The notes under the pieces: model-generated | Seen by the model: the letters and a program-made list of their open reading frames with translations, nothing else | What the model was told of the DNA's origin: nothing | The model's database searches: none | In this document: positions 8,380 through 17,057 of the stretch, one piece after another | Layout: each line of letters opens with the position of its first letter | How positions within the stretch are numbered: position 1 is the stretch's first letter | Origin: Marivibrio sp040218065 | GTDB taxonomy: Bacteria; Pseudomonadota; Alphaproteobacteria; UBA8366; Aestuariispiraceae | NCBI RefSeq assembly: GCF_040218065.1 | Contig: NZ_JAVJQE010000010.1 | Coordinates: 186,001 to 250,000 of the forward strand | DNA: 64,000 nt | Direction of reading: 5' to 3' | Position numbers and translations under genes: made by a program

Positions 8380-8835
8380 ATGCAACGCAGCGCCATCGAA
8401 ACCATCATGGGGGCCGTCGTCCTGCTGGTCGCGGGCTTCTTCCTGGTCTTCGCCTATCAGTCGACCGATCTGCGCATCGGCGGCAGCTACGAGGTGTCGG
8501 CGCGGTTCAACGCGGTCGACGGGTTGACCCTCGGCTCCGACGTACGCGTCGGCGGGGTCAAGGTCGGCTCGGTGGTGGAGCAGGGGATCGACCAGGAGGT
8601 CTATCAGGCGGTGGTGCGCATGGCTGTGCGGCCGGACGTCTCCCTGCCGATCGACAGCAAGGCGGTGATCGCGAGCGACGGGCTGCTCGGCGGCCGGTAC
8701 GTCAAGATCGAACCGGGCTCGGCGGCGGAGACGCTCGGCGACGGGGACCGGATCGAAGAGACCGAAGACGCCATCGCCCTGGAAGAGCTGCTGGGCAGGG
8801 CGATGTTCCTGGTGACGGGCGAAGATCCGCAATGA
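8380..8835 (+). CDS. mlaD: MlaD-like MCE-domain lipid-transport protein (second copy)
   Basis: 151 residues, one N-terminal membrane helix (about 8-27, IMGAVVLLVAGFFLVFAY) and a single MCE domain (about 35-125). The canonical segment F-N-A-V-D-G-L-T-L-G-S-D-V-R-V-G-G-V-K-V-G-S-V is present, as is ASDGLLGGRYVKIEPG. This is the compact length of true MlaD and fits that family better than its upstream neighbour. Role: a periplasmic lipid-binding hexamer in retrograde phospholipid transport. An AAGGAG ribosome binding site precedes it, and its stop overlaps the next gene by ATGA, so translation is probably coupled. Confidence 0.9.
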   Translation: MQRSAIETIMGAVVLLVAGFFLVFAYQSTDLRIGGSYEVSARFNAVDGLTLGSDVRVGGVKVGSVVEQGIDQEVYQAVVRMAVRPDVSLPIDSKAVIASDGLLGGRYVKIEPGSAAETLGDGDRIEETEDAIALEELLGRAMFLVTGEDPQ

Positions 8836-9611
8836 CCGCACCGCCCGCCCCGCACCAGCGCTGGGATCCGGATCGCTATCGCTCGGAGGCCGGCTTCGTC
8901 GCCGAACTCGGCTTGCCGGTCGTGGATCTGCTGGCGCCCCGGGCGGGGGAGCGCATTCTCGATCTCGGATGCGGCGAAGGCGCCCTGACCTCCAAGCTTG
9001 TCGCGCTGGGGTGCCACGTGGTCGGCGTCGACGCAAGCGCCGATCAGATCGCCCGCGCGCGGGCCGAGGGGCTGGACGCGCATGTGCTCGACGGCCGGCG
9101 CCTGCGGGACGAGGCGCGCTTCCGCGCGGCGTTCGACGCCGTCTTCAGCAATGCGGCGCTGCATTGGATGAAGGACGACCCGGACGCGGTGCTGGCGGGC
9201 GTCGCCGCCGCCCTCAAACGCGGCGGGCGCTTTGTCGGCGAAATGGGCGGCTTTGGAAATGTCGACGCAATCCGCCGCGCCTGCCATGCGGAACTGCGCG
9301 CGCGCGGCGCCGATCCGGAGGCCGTCGATCCCTGGTTCTTTCCCGACGTTGCGGATTATCGCGCGCGGCTTGAGCGCGCCGGGTTCGCCGTCCGGGCGAT
9401 CGAATTGATCCCGCGACCCACCCGGCTGCCGGGGGACGTAAGGGGATGGCTCGCCACCTTCGCGGACTGCTTTCTGACGGCCCTGCCGCAGACGGAGCGG
9501 GAAGAGGCGGCGGCCGCGATTCGCGCCCGGCTCGCCCCCGACCTTCAGGCGGCCGACGGGACTTGGACGGCGGACTATGTCAGGCTGCGCTTCGCGGCCG
9601 ATCTGCGATGA
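8832..9611 (+). CDS. Class I SAM-dependent methyltransferase, trans-aconitate-methyltransferase-like
   Basis: 259 residues. Motif I is ILDLGCGEGALT (about residue 43-54), followed by the acidic strand end VVGVDAS and a post-I/II segment FDAVFSNAALHWM, which is characteristic of the Tam-like family. The substrate cannot be read from the sequence. The start overlaps the mlaD stop (ATGA) and its own stop overlaps the DUF2155 start (ATGA), so it lies in one translationally coupled operon. It appears to be an addition to the usual mlaD-DUF2155 arrangement. Confidence 0.85.
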   Translation: MTAPPAPHQRWDPDRYRSEAGFVAELGLPVVDLLAPRAGERILDLGCGEGALTSKLVALGCHVVGVDASADQIARARAEGLDAHVLDGRRLRDEARFRAAFDAVFSNAALHWMKDDPDAVLAGVAAALKRGGRFVGEMGGFGNVDAIRRACHAELRARGADPEAVDPWFFPDVADYRARLERAGFAVRAIELIPRPTRLPGDVRGWLATFADCFLTALPQTEREEAAAAIRARLAPDLQAADGTWTADYVRLRFAADLR

Positions 9612-10048
9612 GGCGACGGATGGGACGCGGACGACTTTACGCGGCGCTGGCGGCCGTCGGACTGGGCGTTTGGTTGGGGGCGGGTTTAGGCCTGGGCGAG
9701 GCCGCAGCCGTCCCCCGCGCGATCGCCGTCCTGCAGGGCCTCGACAAGGTGACGGCCCGCGTCTCGACCTTCGAGGCGCCGGTGGGGGAGACGGTGACCT
9801 TCGGCGCGCTTCAGATTCGCGTGCGCCACTGCGATCGCACCCCGCCGCAGGAGGCTCCTGAATCGGCGGCCTTTCTCGAAATCGACGAGGTGAAGCAAGG
9901 GGAAGAGCCGGCCGCGCTCTTCACCGGCTGGATGTTCGCGTCTTCGCCGGGCCTCAATGCGCTTGAGCATCCGGTCTATGACGTGTGGGTTCTGCAGTGC
10001 AAGGGCGCAGAACTCGAGGGCGGCGTCGCTCCGCCGTCGCCGGAATAG
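9608..10048 (+). CDS. DUF2155 family exported protein
   Basis: 146 residues from an ATG overlapping the methyltransferase stop; a second in-frame ATG lies at 9620. It has an N-terminal signal segment (about residues 10-35, ending EAAA). Family hallmarks are LQGLDKVTARVSTFEAPVG, L-x-I-x-V-R-x-C, LEIDE, FTGWMFASSPGLNALEHPVYDVWVL-x-C. The two conserved Cys may pair. Members are usually encoded between mlaD-like and aat genes in alphaproteobacteria, as here. The function is unknown; a periplasmic or envelope role is inferred. Confidence 0.88.
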   Translation: MRRRMGRGRLYAALAAVGLGVWLGAGLGLGEAAAVPRAIAVLQGLDKVTARVSTFEAPVGETVTFGALQIRVRHCDRTPPQEAPESAAFLEIDEVKQGEEPAALFTGWMFASSPGLNALEHPVYDVWVLQCKGAELEGGVAPPSPE

Positions 10049-10057
10049 GCGGGCGGG

Positions 10058-10579
10058 TCACCCGCCGCCGGCGCCGCTCGCGCCTGACGATCCGGACGTC
10101 TCGCCGCCCGCGCCGTTCAGCGCGCCGGACGTCTGCTGCATCTGCTCGGCCGCCTGACGCGCGGCCTCGGGATCGGTGAAGAAGCCGGCGAAAAGGCTCG
10201 CCGCCAGCAGCAGCGCCGCCTGATCCCAATGCGTCAGATGCGGGGCGGTCGGCGCCTTGCGGGTGAATAGGCCCCACAGCATCGCCGCGCCCGCCGCTGC
10301 AAACAGATAGCCCGAGAACATGGGCGCGATCAGCGCGTCCGGCTGCGGCAGGGCGAACGCCAGACACAACGCCATGATCAGCGCCGTGCCGCGCAAGATC
10401 GCCCGGTTCATGCGCTCGTAATCGTCAGGGCCCTGCGGGCCGCCGCCGGTGCGATTGCGCTGGTCGCGTTGGTCGCGCCCGGCGGGTTCGTCGATGCTCC
10501 AGCGGTTGTCGAGCCCGTCGGCCTGCGGTCGACCGCGGCGGTCGTCGTCGTTCGACTGTCGGTCGCGATAAAGGGCCAT
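10058..10579 (-). CDS. Hypothetical membrane protein with charged N-terminus and Gly/Ser-rich C-terminus
   Basis: 173 residues. The first 57 are very hydrophilic (Asp, Arg, Gln, Asn). Three hydrophobic segments follow (about residues 60-80, 86-104 and 121-136), then a Gly/Ser/Ala-rich tail. I recognise no family. It reads against the neighbouring operon, ends 10 bases from the DUF2155 stop (convergent), and has only a weak ribosome binding site. The membrane segments and codon pattern favour a real gene. Confidence 0.55.
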   Translation of the reverse strand: MALYRDRQSNDDDRRGRPQADGLDNRWSIDEPAGRDQRDQRNRTGGGPQGPDDYERMNRAILRGTALIMALCLAFALPQPDALIAPMFSGYLFAAAGAAMLWGLFTRKAPTAPHLTHWDQAALLLAASLFAGFFTDPEAARQAAEQMQQTSGALNGAGGETSGSSGASGAGGG

Positions 10580-10737
10580 GGGGTCTGCCTGCCTTTCGGT
10601 TCAAAGCGCGAAGCAGGCCCGCGGAGAGGGTCGCAGAAGTCAGCGACCCCGCGCCGCGGCCTGTCGCTGTCCCGGAAGACATGGGGGCCGAGCCATCCGA
10701 CATCAAGCGGCCCGGCCCTTGGCTCACAGCGGCGGCG

Positions 10738-11151
10738 TCAATCGACCGTCGCGAGGCGAATGCCGGACCCCAACTCGGCCAACTGCTTGTTGAAGGCCTC
10801 CATGTCCTCAGGCGGGTCGGTTTCGGCCAACAAGGCGAGAGCGAGAGCGGAGCGCTCCCGGTCGTTCATCTCTGACGCCATCGCATCGAACCTGGCGTTG
10901 AAGAAGTTAAGACCGTCGTCGAAGCCGACTTGGCTAGGTCGGAACCGGTGCGGCTTCTCCGGCTCGATCGTCATTTCCGCGGCGCCCGTAGCCGTCGGGA
11001 CGGTGGAGTGGGTCTTCTCGGTGATTGCGCCGTTGGGTGCGATATGGCTCGTGCGATACTGCGGGGTCACGAGGACGCGCACGGGATCTTTGCTTTGCGC
11101 CTGACGCTGCTTGAAGGGGTCGACCCGTGTGGTCGGCAGAGTTATCTGCAC
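10738..11151 (-). CDS. Unknown protein, probably the C-terminal half of a frameshifted gene
   Basis: 137 residues from a GTG that overlaps the stop of the gene upstream (TAGTG). It begins with VQITLPTTRVDPF if the initiator is read as Val, has a strand-rich first part (VRVLVTPQYRTSHIAP) and ends with a helical part (FFNARFDAMASEMNDRERSALALALL). No ribosome binding site other than through coupling. The upstream frame ends EARG and this one begins VQITLP. Adding one base at the junction would give EARG-Y-VQITLP in a single 280-290 residue protein, which looks more natural. It is therefore annotated as a likely broken half, although a coupled two-gene arrangement is possible. Confidence 0.5.
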   Translation of the reverse strand: MQITLPTTRVDPFKQRQAQSKDPVRVLVTPQYRTSHIAPNGAITEKTHSTVPTATGAAEMTIEPEKPHRFRPSQVGFDDGLNFFNARFDAMASEMNDRERSALALALLAETDPPEDMEAFNKQLAELGSGIRLATVD

Positions 11152-11585
11152 TACCCTCGCGCCTCAAGCGGCGCGGCGAAGGGGTCGACCGCGACGGCGT
11201 CGCCTCCAAGCGGCGGAAGAAAAGTCTGCGGCGTCACGGCGACAAGGGCCGTCTCGTGCGCGGTCAGCGAGAAGCCAGGTCCGGGCAGAGTGAAAACCTT
11301 GCCGTCGTTGGTGTTCAGCAAGGTGTTTGTGGGGCCCGCGCCGGTCGGTCGTAGGATGGTCACCACGGTGTTGAACGGGTTCGCGCTCCCCGGGTCCGCG
11401 AGATCGCGTCCGGGCAGGGAAGACGGCGGGATGACGAACCTCAGATTGTAGATATAGGACCTGTCCTCAAGATTGGTGATCGATAGGAAGTAACCTTGCA
11501 GCACGCTGTCCGGCGTGGGACCGCCCGGCGTTGGGGAGTTCGGGCGTTTGTAAATCAGTTCGAAATTGGAAACCGTTGCAGCCAT
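11151..11585 (-). CDS. Unknown beta-rich protein, probably the N-terminal half of a frameshifted gene
   Basis: 144 residues from the ATG at 11585, chosen because a GGGGAGGG ribosome binding site lies 5 bases upstream; an in-frame start five codons earlier lacks one. It has no signal peptide. The sequence alternates short strands with Pro/Gly turns (GYFLSITNLEDRSYIYNLRFVIPP, then NTVVTILRP, ETALVAVTPQTF), suggesting a beta-sandwich. The last codons before TAG read EARG; see the partner at 10738-11151. It sits in an insertion between DUF2155 and aat, genes that are usually close in alphaproteobacteria. An AT-rich promoter region (11630-11690) precedes it. Confidence 0.55.
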   Translation of the reverse strand: MAATVSNFELIYKRPNSPTPGGPTPDSVLQGYFLSITNLEDRSYIYNLRFVIPPSSLPGRDLADPGSANPFNTVVTILRPTGAGPTNTLLNTNDGKVFTLPGPGFSLTAHETALVAVTPQTFLPPLGGDAVAVDPFAAPLEARG

Positions 11586-11731
11586 GATGACCCTCCCCAA
11601 AATTGAATGCGGGGCCGCTCTCGGGCGCTCCGTGAATACGATTATAACGCGAAAATTTCATGAAATACAGGTATATCGGGCAAGTTCTTGCACGCGAAGC
11701 GGCGCGCGGTCGCTCGCTGAGCGGCGTCGGA

Positions 11732-12385
11732 TCAGTTGTTGCGATAGCGCTCCAGGAAGGCTTCCGCCTCGCCCGCTTGGTAGCGGCTGAAGAAGTCGGC
11801 GTGGCGGTTCAGCGCCTCGGCCAGCATCGCCCGGTAGTCGGCGCGCGGGACCTCGCTCGCCCCGAAACGCTCCAGATGCTTGGTGACGAATTGCGTGTCG
11901 AGCAGCGAGAAACCCGCCGCCTTCAGGCGCGCCACCAAATGCACCAACGCCACCTTGCTGGCGTCCCGCCGGCGGGAGAACATGCTCTCCCCGAAGAAGG
12001 CGGCGCCCAGCGTCACGCCGTAGAGGCCGCCGGCCAACCGATCGCCGTCCCACACCTCCACCGAATGGGCGTGCCCCATGCGATGCAGCGAGGTGTAGAG
12101 GGTGAGGATCTTGTCGTTGATCCAGGTGCGCGGCCGGCGCTCGGTCGACTCGGCGCAGCCGTCCATCACCCCTTCGAAATCCTCGTCGAAACTAACCCGA
12201 TAACGGCGCGAGCGGATCGTCTTGCGCAGCCGTGCGGGGACGTGGAAGGTCTCCATGTCGATGACGCCGCGCATGCGCGGGTCGATCCAGAAAAGGTCCG
12301 GATCCTCGCGATCCTCCGCCATCGGAAAGACCCCGATGGCGTAAGCGCGAAGAAGCATGTCCGGGGTGAGGTCGAGGGGCTCCAT
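11732..12385 (-). CDS. aat: Leucyl/phenylalanyl-tRNA--protein transferase
   Basis: 217 residues, the normal length. Motifs present: LLRAYAIGVFPMAEDR near the start, FWIDPRMRGVI, HVPARLRKTIR, W-x-x-D-K-I, YTSLHRMGHAHSVEVW, and LYGVTLGAAFFGESMFSRRRDASKVALVHL. All are classical Aat signatures. The enzyme adds Leu or Phe from aminoacyl-tRNA to N-terminal Arg or Lys of proteins, marking them for ClpS/ClpAP degradation (bacterial N-end rule). It follows accC on the same strand with a 133-base gap, keeping the conserved accB-accC-aat order. Confidence 0.97.
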   Translation of the reverse strand: MEPLDLTPDMLLRAYAIGVFPMAEDREDPDLFWIDPRMRGVIDMETFHVPARLRKTIRSRRYRVSFDEDFEGVMDGCAESTERRPRTWINDKILTLYTSLHRMGHAHSVEVWDGDRLAGGLYGVTLGAAFFGESMFSRRRDASKVALVHLVARLKAAGFSLLDTQFVTKHLERFGASEVPRADYRAMLAEALNRHADFFSRYQAGEAEAFLERYRNN

Positions 12386-12518
12386 AACCGTCCGCTTTCA
12401 TGCGCCTCCGCCGCGCCGTCGCCGGCGGATGCGCGCTGCGCTCGCACGTAGACTCTAGCCGCCGGCGCGCCCGCTTGTCTTGCAAAAACGGCGGGCCGGC
12501 GCCGCGCCGGTCGCGAGC

Positions 12519-13862
12519 CTACTTCTTCAGGCCCATCCACTTCTCGAGCCAATGGATGTCGTAGTCGCCGTCAATGAATCGTTTCTCGGCGATGATCTTC
12601 TGATGCAACGGGATCGTCGTCTTTACGCCGCCGATGACGTATTCGGCAAGCGACCGGCGCAGACGCATCAGGCATTCGTTGCGGTTCTGCCCGTGCACGA
12701 TCAGCTTCGAGACCAGACTGTCGTAGAAGGGCGGCACGGCGTAGCCGGAATAGAGCTGGCTGTCGACGCGCACGCCCAGGCCGCCCGGCGCGTGATAGTC
12801 GGTGATGCGCCCTGGCGTCGGCATGAAGCTTTCGGGATCTTCGGCCGTGATGCGGCATTCGATCGCGTGGCCTTGGATCTTGATATCCTTCTGCTCGAGG
12901 TCGAGCGCGGCTCCGGCGGCGATGCGAATCTGCTCGCGCACCAAATCGACGCCGCAGACCATCTCCGAAATCGGATGCTCCACCTGCAGGCGCGTGTTCA
13001 TCTCTATGAAGTAGAATTCGCCGTCCTCATAAAGGAACTCGATCGTGCCGGCGCTGCGGTAGCCGAGCTCCTTCATCGCGTCGGTGACGGTGTCGCCGAT
13101 GCGCTTGCGTTCCTCGGCGTTGAGCGCAGGCGAAGGCGCCTCCTCGATCACTTTCTGGTGGCGGCGCTGGATCGAGCAGTCGCGCTCGCCCAGATGGATG
13201 CAGCCGCCTTGACCGTCGCCCAACAACTGCACTTCGATGTGGCGCGGACGCGCGAGATAGCGTTCGATATAGACGGCGTCGTCGCCGAAAGCGGCCTTGG
13301 CCTCCGTTCGGCAGATGGAGAGCGCGGTCCCGACCTCATCCATCGAATAGGCGACCTTCATGCCGCGTCCGCCGCCGCCGGCGGCGGCCTTGATGATCAG
13401 CGGGAAGCCGATCTCCTCGGCGATCTTGAAGGCTTCTTCATCGGTCTCGACCGCGCCGTCGCTGCCGGGTACGCAGGGAATGCCGAGGCGCTTGGCCGCG
13501 ATCTTCGCCTCGATCTTGTCGCCCATCATGCGGATGTGCTCGGAGCTCGGTCCGATGAAGGCGATGCCGTGCTCCTCCACCATCTCGGCGAAGGCGGCGT
13601 TCTCCGACAGGAACCCGACGCCCGGATGAATCGCGTCCGCGCCGGTCAAGGTCGCCGCGGTGAGGATCGCCGCCTTGTTGAGGTAGCTGTCCTTCGGCGC
13701 CGGCGGCCCGATGCACACCGCTTCGTCGGCGAGGCGAACATGCATCGCCTCCGAATCCGCGGTCGAATGCACCGCGACCGTGTGGATGCCCATCTCCTGG
13801 CAGGCGCGATGGATGCGCAGCGCGATCTCGCCCCGGTTCGCGATGAGAACCTTTTCGAACAA
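12519..13862 (-). CDS. accC: Acetyl-CoA carboxylase, biotin carboxylase subunit
   Basis: 447 residues, as expected. It starts MFEKVLIANRGEIALRIHRAC, then has the ATP-grasp domain with KAAAGGGGRGMK (the glycine-rich loop, about residue 157-168), the active-site FLYEDGEFYFIEMNTRLQVEHPISEMV segment and GHAIECRI. It carboxylates biotin carried by AccB, using ATP and bicarbonate, in the first step of fatty acid synthesis. It follows accB by 32 bases; the two are one operon, read leftward after aroQ. Confidence 0.98.
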   Translation of the reverse strand: MFEKVLIANRGEIALRIHRACQEMGIHTVAVHSTADSEAMHVRLADEAVCIGPPAPKDSYLNKAAILTAATLTGADAIHPGVGFLSENAAFAEMVEEHGIAFIGPSSEHIRMMGDKIEAKIAAKRLGIPCVPGSDGAVETDEEAFKIAEEIGFPLIIKAAAGGGGRGMKVAYSMDEVGTALSICRTEAKAAFGDDAVYIERYLARPRHIEVQLLGDGQGGCIHLGERDCSIQRRHQKVIEEAPSPALNAEERKRIGDTVTDAMKELGYRSAGTIEFLYEDGEFYFIEMNTRLQVEHPISEMVCGVDLVREQIRIAAGAALDLEQKDIKIQGHAIECRITAEDPESFMPTPGRITDYHAPGGLGVRVDSQLYSGYAVPPFYDSLVSKLIVHGQNRNECLMRLRRSLAEYVIGGVKTTIPLHQKIIAEKRFIDGDYDIHWLEKWMGLKK

Positions 13863-13894
13863 ACGCGATCTCCCTATGCGCGGCCGCGGCGGCT

Positions 13895-14341
13895 CTACTC
13901 GATGATCACCAGCGGCTCGCCGAACTCCACCGGGCTGCCGTCGGCGACCAGCACTTCCTTAACCGTGCCCGCGCGCGGCGCGGGGATCGGGTTCATCACC
14001 TTCATCGCTTCGATGATCAGCAGCGTCTGCCCTTCCTTGACCGCCTCGCCCGGCGTCACGAAAGCGTCCGCACCCGGCTGGGGAGCGAGATAGGCCGTTC
14101 CGACCATCGGGGAGGGCACCGCGCCCGGATGCGAGGATTTGTCCGCCGGCGCCGACGTCGTCGGGGCGGCGGGCGCGGCGGCGGCCGGGGCGGGAGCGGG
14201 GGCGGCCGGCGCGGGCGCCTGCGCGCGGGACAGCTTCAGCTTGTGCTCTCCCTGAGCGAGCTCAAGCTCCGTCAGGTTCTTCTCGTCCATCAGGTCGGCG
14301 AGCTGCTCGATCAGCTCGGCGTCAACGGTCAGTTTCGGCAT
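13895..14341 (-). CDS. accB: Acetyl-CoA carboxylase biotin carboxyl carrier protein
   Basis: 148 residues. The N-terminal helical part (IEQLADLMDEKNLTELEL) is followed by an Ala/Pro linker (about residues 40-65). The biotinyl domain ends VIIE, with the biotin acceptor Lys in EAMKVMN (about residue 115) and the thumb segment typical of AccB upstream. It carries biotin between AccC and the carboxyltransferase. It lies between aroQ (130 bases upstream) and accC (32 bases downstream). Confidence 0.97.
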   Translation of the reverse strand: MPKLTVDAELIEQLADLMDEKNLTELELAQGEHKLKLSRAQAPAPAAPAPAPAAAAPAAPTTSAPADKSSHPGAVPSPMVGTAYLAPQPGADAFVTPGEAVKEGQTLLIIEAMKVMNPIPAPRAGTVKEVLVADGSPVEFGEPLVIIE

Positions 14342-14470
14342 CTCGGCCCCTCAGGCTCTTGGGCGTCGGATGGCGGCGGCGGCGCCGGCCGCGCGATCCG
14401 GCAGGTCTTCATGCATGTAGCCCCCGCAGGCGGCCCCGCTCAACCCCCAATTCGGTCTCCTCGCGCGCGC

Positions 14471-14923
14471 CTACGCAACATGCGCCTTCACGATCTCCGC
14501 CATCGCCTGCAGAGCCAGCACATAGCCTTGCACGCCCAATCCGCAGATCACCCCTGCGGCGATCGGCGAAAGATAGCTGTGATGGCGAAAGCTTTCGCGC
14601 GCGTAAATGTTGGAGAGGTGCACTTCGATCAGCGGCAGTTCAGCCGCCGTCACCGCATCGCGCAGCGCGAGCGAGGTGTGCGTGTAGGCGCCGGCGTTGA
14701 TGATCAGGCCCGCGTGCGTCTCGCGGGCTTGCTGGCACCAGGTGACAAGCTCGCCCTCATGATTCGATTGTCGGCAATCCACTGCGAGGCCGAGCGGCTT
14801 CGCGGCGTCGGCCAGCATGCGCTCTACGTCCGCGAGCGTCGTCGCGCCGTAAATCGCCGGCTCCCGCTTGCCCAACATGTTGAGGTTCGGCCCGTTCAGG
14901 ACCATCACCGTCGGATCGGCCAT
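14471..14923 (-). CDS. aroQ: Type II 3-dehydroquinate dehydratase
   Basis: 150 residues from the ATG at 14923. The start VMVLNGPNLNMLGKREPAIYG contains the N-G-P-N-L-N-x-L-G-x-R-E loop with the catalytic Arg/Tyr. The QSNHEGELV, INAGAYTHTSLALRDA and EVHLSNIYARE-x-F-R-x-x-S segments are the remaining active-site elements. It converts 3-dehydroquinate to 3-dehydroshikimate in aromatic amino acid synthesis. Longer starts on this frame run into the divergent S9 peptidase promoter and are unlikely. In alphaproteobacteria aroQ commonly precedes accBC, as seen here. Confidence 0.97.
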   Translation of the reverse strand: MADPTVMVLNGPNLNMLGKREPAIYGATTLADVERMLADAAKPLGLAVDCRQSNHEGELVTWCQQARETHAGLIINAGAYTHTSLALRDAVTAAELPLIEVHLSNIYARESFRHHSYLSPIAAGVICGLGVQGYVLALQAMAEIVKAHVA

Positions 14924-15080
14924 CGACCGCCGCCCCCTTCTCTCGCGCACGTCCCCCGACTGTCGGCGCGAGTATACAGCCCGCACTGACGGCGGCAAGG
15001 CGCGCCTCTTTCCCCGGACGCCGGGGGTCGATAGGCTCAGGGCGCTCTGACAGACGCGGCGACCGAGGAGAGTTTCGCCC

Positions 15081-17021
15081 ATGGCGCGCAAAAAAACGGC
15101 CCCCTGCGGCGGCTGGGCCTCGCCCATCACGACGGACCTGATGACCCGAGGGGCGGTCGGTCTGGGCCAGGTGATGCTGGACGGCGACGCCGTCTATTGG
15201 ACCGAACAGCGGCCGTGGGAGCAGGGCCGAACCGTGCTGGTTCGCCGCGGTCCGGACGGCGCCGTCCGCGACCTGACGCCCGCGCCTTACAACGTGCGCT
15301 CCAAGGTCCACGAATACGGCGGCGGCGCGATGCTCGCCGGGCGCGGCGGCGCCTGGTTCGTCGACGCGCGCGATCAGCGGATCTATCGCGCGGACGGCGA
15401 GGGCGGAGCGATCCGGCCGATCACCAAGGCCGACGGGGCGGGCTACGCCGACCTGCAGCTCGACCCCGCGCGCGAGCGGCTGGTCGCCGTCCGCGAGGCC
15501 CCGCGCGAGGGCGGCGAGCCGGAGAACAGTCTCGTCGCGATCCATTTCGACGGGCGGATCGAGACGCTCGCCGAGGGCGCGGACTTTTACGCCATGCCGG
15601 CCTTCTCGCCGGACGGCGATCGCCTCGCCTGGATAGAATGGCGCCACCCCAACATGCCTTGGGACGGGACCGACTGCCGCGAGGCGCGCCTCGACGCCGA
15701 GGGTCGCGTGACGGCGCGGACCCACATCGCGGGCGGGCGCGACGTGTCCGTCTTTCAGCCGAGCTATGCGCCGGACGGGCGACTGCATTACGTCTCGGAC
15801 GAAAGCGGCTTTTGGAACCTCTACCGCCACGGCGAGCCGGCGGAGCATTTCAAGGCCGAGGCCGAGTTCGGTCAGCCGCACTGGCAATTCGGCATGCGCA
15901 CCTACGCCTTCCTGGATGCGGAACGCGCCGTCTGCGCCTTCGCGCGCGACGGCGACTGGAGCTTGGGCGTCTTCGATCTGGATCAGAAGAAGCTCTCCCC
16001 CGTTTCGCTCGACGGCGGCTGGCGCGTCTTCGACGGGATCGTCAGCGAAGGCTCGCGGGTCGCCTTCACCGCCGGACGCGCCGCCGGCCCGGCGGCTGCG
16101 GTGACGCTCGACCTCGCCTCGGGCCGCGAGACGGTGCTGCGCGAGGCGTTCGATCTCAAGCTGTCGGAAGACGCCGTCTCCCTCGCCCAGAAGGTTGAGT
16201 TTCCGACCGAGACGCCGGACGGCGGATCGGCCCGCGCCTTCGGCTATTTCTATCCCCCGGCGAGCGCCGAGTTCGAGCCGCCCGAGGGCGAGCGCCCGCC
16301 GTTGATCGTGATGAGCCACGGCGGCCCGACCGGGCAGACGACGGCGGCCTTCTCCCTCAAGGTGCAGTTCTGGACCAGCCGCGGCTTCGCGGTGCTCGAC
16401 GTCAATTACGGCGGCTCCACCGGCTTCGGGCGGGCCTATCGCCGGCGGCTCAACGGGGCCTGGGGGGTGGTCGACGTGGAGGATTGCTGCCGCGGGGCCA
16501 AGTGGCTCGCCGATCGCGGATTGGTCGACGAGCAACGGCTGGTCGCGGTCGGCGGCAGCGCCGGCGGCTACACGACGCTCGCCGCGCTGACATTCCGCGA
16601 CGTCTTCGCGGCCGGGCGCTCCAGCTACGGGATCGGCGATCTGGAGACGTTGGCCCGCGACACCCACAAGTTCGAAAGCCGCTATCTCGACACCCTCGTC
16701 GGCCCCTGGCCCGAGGCGGCCGAGATCTACCGCGCGCGCAGCCCGATCCGCCACACCAAGGGCCTCAACTGCCCCGTCATCTTCCTGCAGGGGGAGGAGG
16801 ACAAGGTCGTCCCGCCCAATCAGGCGGAGGCGATGGTCGGCGTCCTGCGCGAGAAGGGCCTGCCCGTCGCCTACATCCTGTTCGAGGGCGAGGGCCACGG
16901 CTTCCGCCGGGCGGAGAGCATCAAGCGCGCCTTCGAGGCGGAACTCAGCTTCTACGCGCAGCTTTTCGGCTTCGAGCCGGCCGATAAGATCGCCCCGGTG
17001 GAGATCGAGAACTTGAAGTGA
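15081..17021 (+). CDS. S9 family (prolyl-oligopeptidase-like) serine peptidase
   Basis: 646 residues, no signal peptide, so cytoplasmic. Residues about 1-370 form a beta-propeller of repeated strands (for example FSPDGDRLAWIEW and YAPDGRLHYVSDESGFWNLY). The C-terminal alpha/beta hydrolase has MSHGGPTGQT (oxyanion region), DVNYGGSTGFGRAYR, the nucleophile GGSAGGYTTL (Ser near 492), the acid in GEEDKVVPP (near 575) and the His in GEGHGF (near 606). Such dipeptidyl-/acylaminoacyl-peptidases cleave short peptides. It is divergent from aroQ, with an AGGAG ribosome binding site, and convergent with the sorB gene. Confidence 0.93.
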   Translation: MARKKTAPCGGWASPITTDLMTRGAVGLGQVMLDGDAVYWTEQRPWEQGRTVLVRRGPDGAVRDLTPAPYNVRSKVHEYGGGAMLAGRGGAWFVDARDQRIYRADGEGGAIRPITKADGAGYADLQLDPARERLVAVREAPREGGEPENSLVAIHFDGRIETLAEGADFYAMPAFSPDGDRLAWIEWRHPNMPWDGTDCREARLDAEGRVTARTHIAGGRDVSVFQPSYAPDGRLHYVSDESGFWNLYRHGEPAEHFKAEAEFGQPHWQFGMRTYAFLDAERAVCAFARDGDWSLGVFDLDQKKLSPVSLDGGWRVFDGIVSEGSRVAFTAGRAAGPAAAVTLDLASGRETVLREAFDLKLSEDAVSLAQKVEFPTETPDGGSARAFGYFYPPASAEFEPPEGERPPLIVMSHGGPTGQTTAAFSLKVQFWTSRGFAVLDVNYGGSTGFGRAYRRRLNGAWGVVDVEDCCRGAKWLADRGLVDEQRLVAVGGSAGGYTTLAALTFRDVFAAGRSSYGIGDLETLARDTHKFESRYLDTLVGPWPEAAEIYRARSPIRHTKGLNCPVIFLQGEEDKVVPPNQAEAMVGVLREKGLPVAYILFEGEGHGFRRAESIKRAFEAELSFYAQLFGFEPADKIAPVEIENLK

Positions 17022-17057
17022 GGGGCGGACCCGGCCGACGGCGCCCGCAAGAACGGG

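Noticed and set aside
14757..16898. Very long open frame on the minus strand opposite the S9 peptidase
   Set aside because: It is antisense to a clearly conserved gene, its product is full of Arg, Ala, Gly and His with no domain, and it overlaps aroQ in another frame. High GC makes stop codons rare on the opposite strand.
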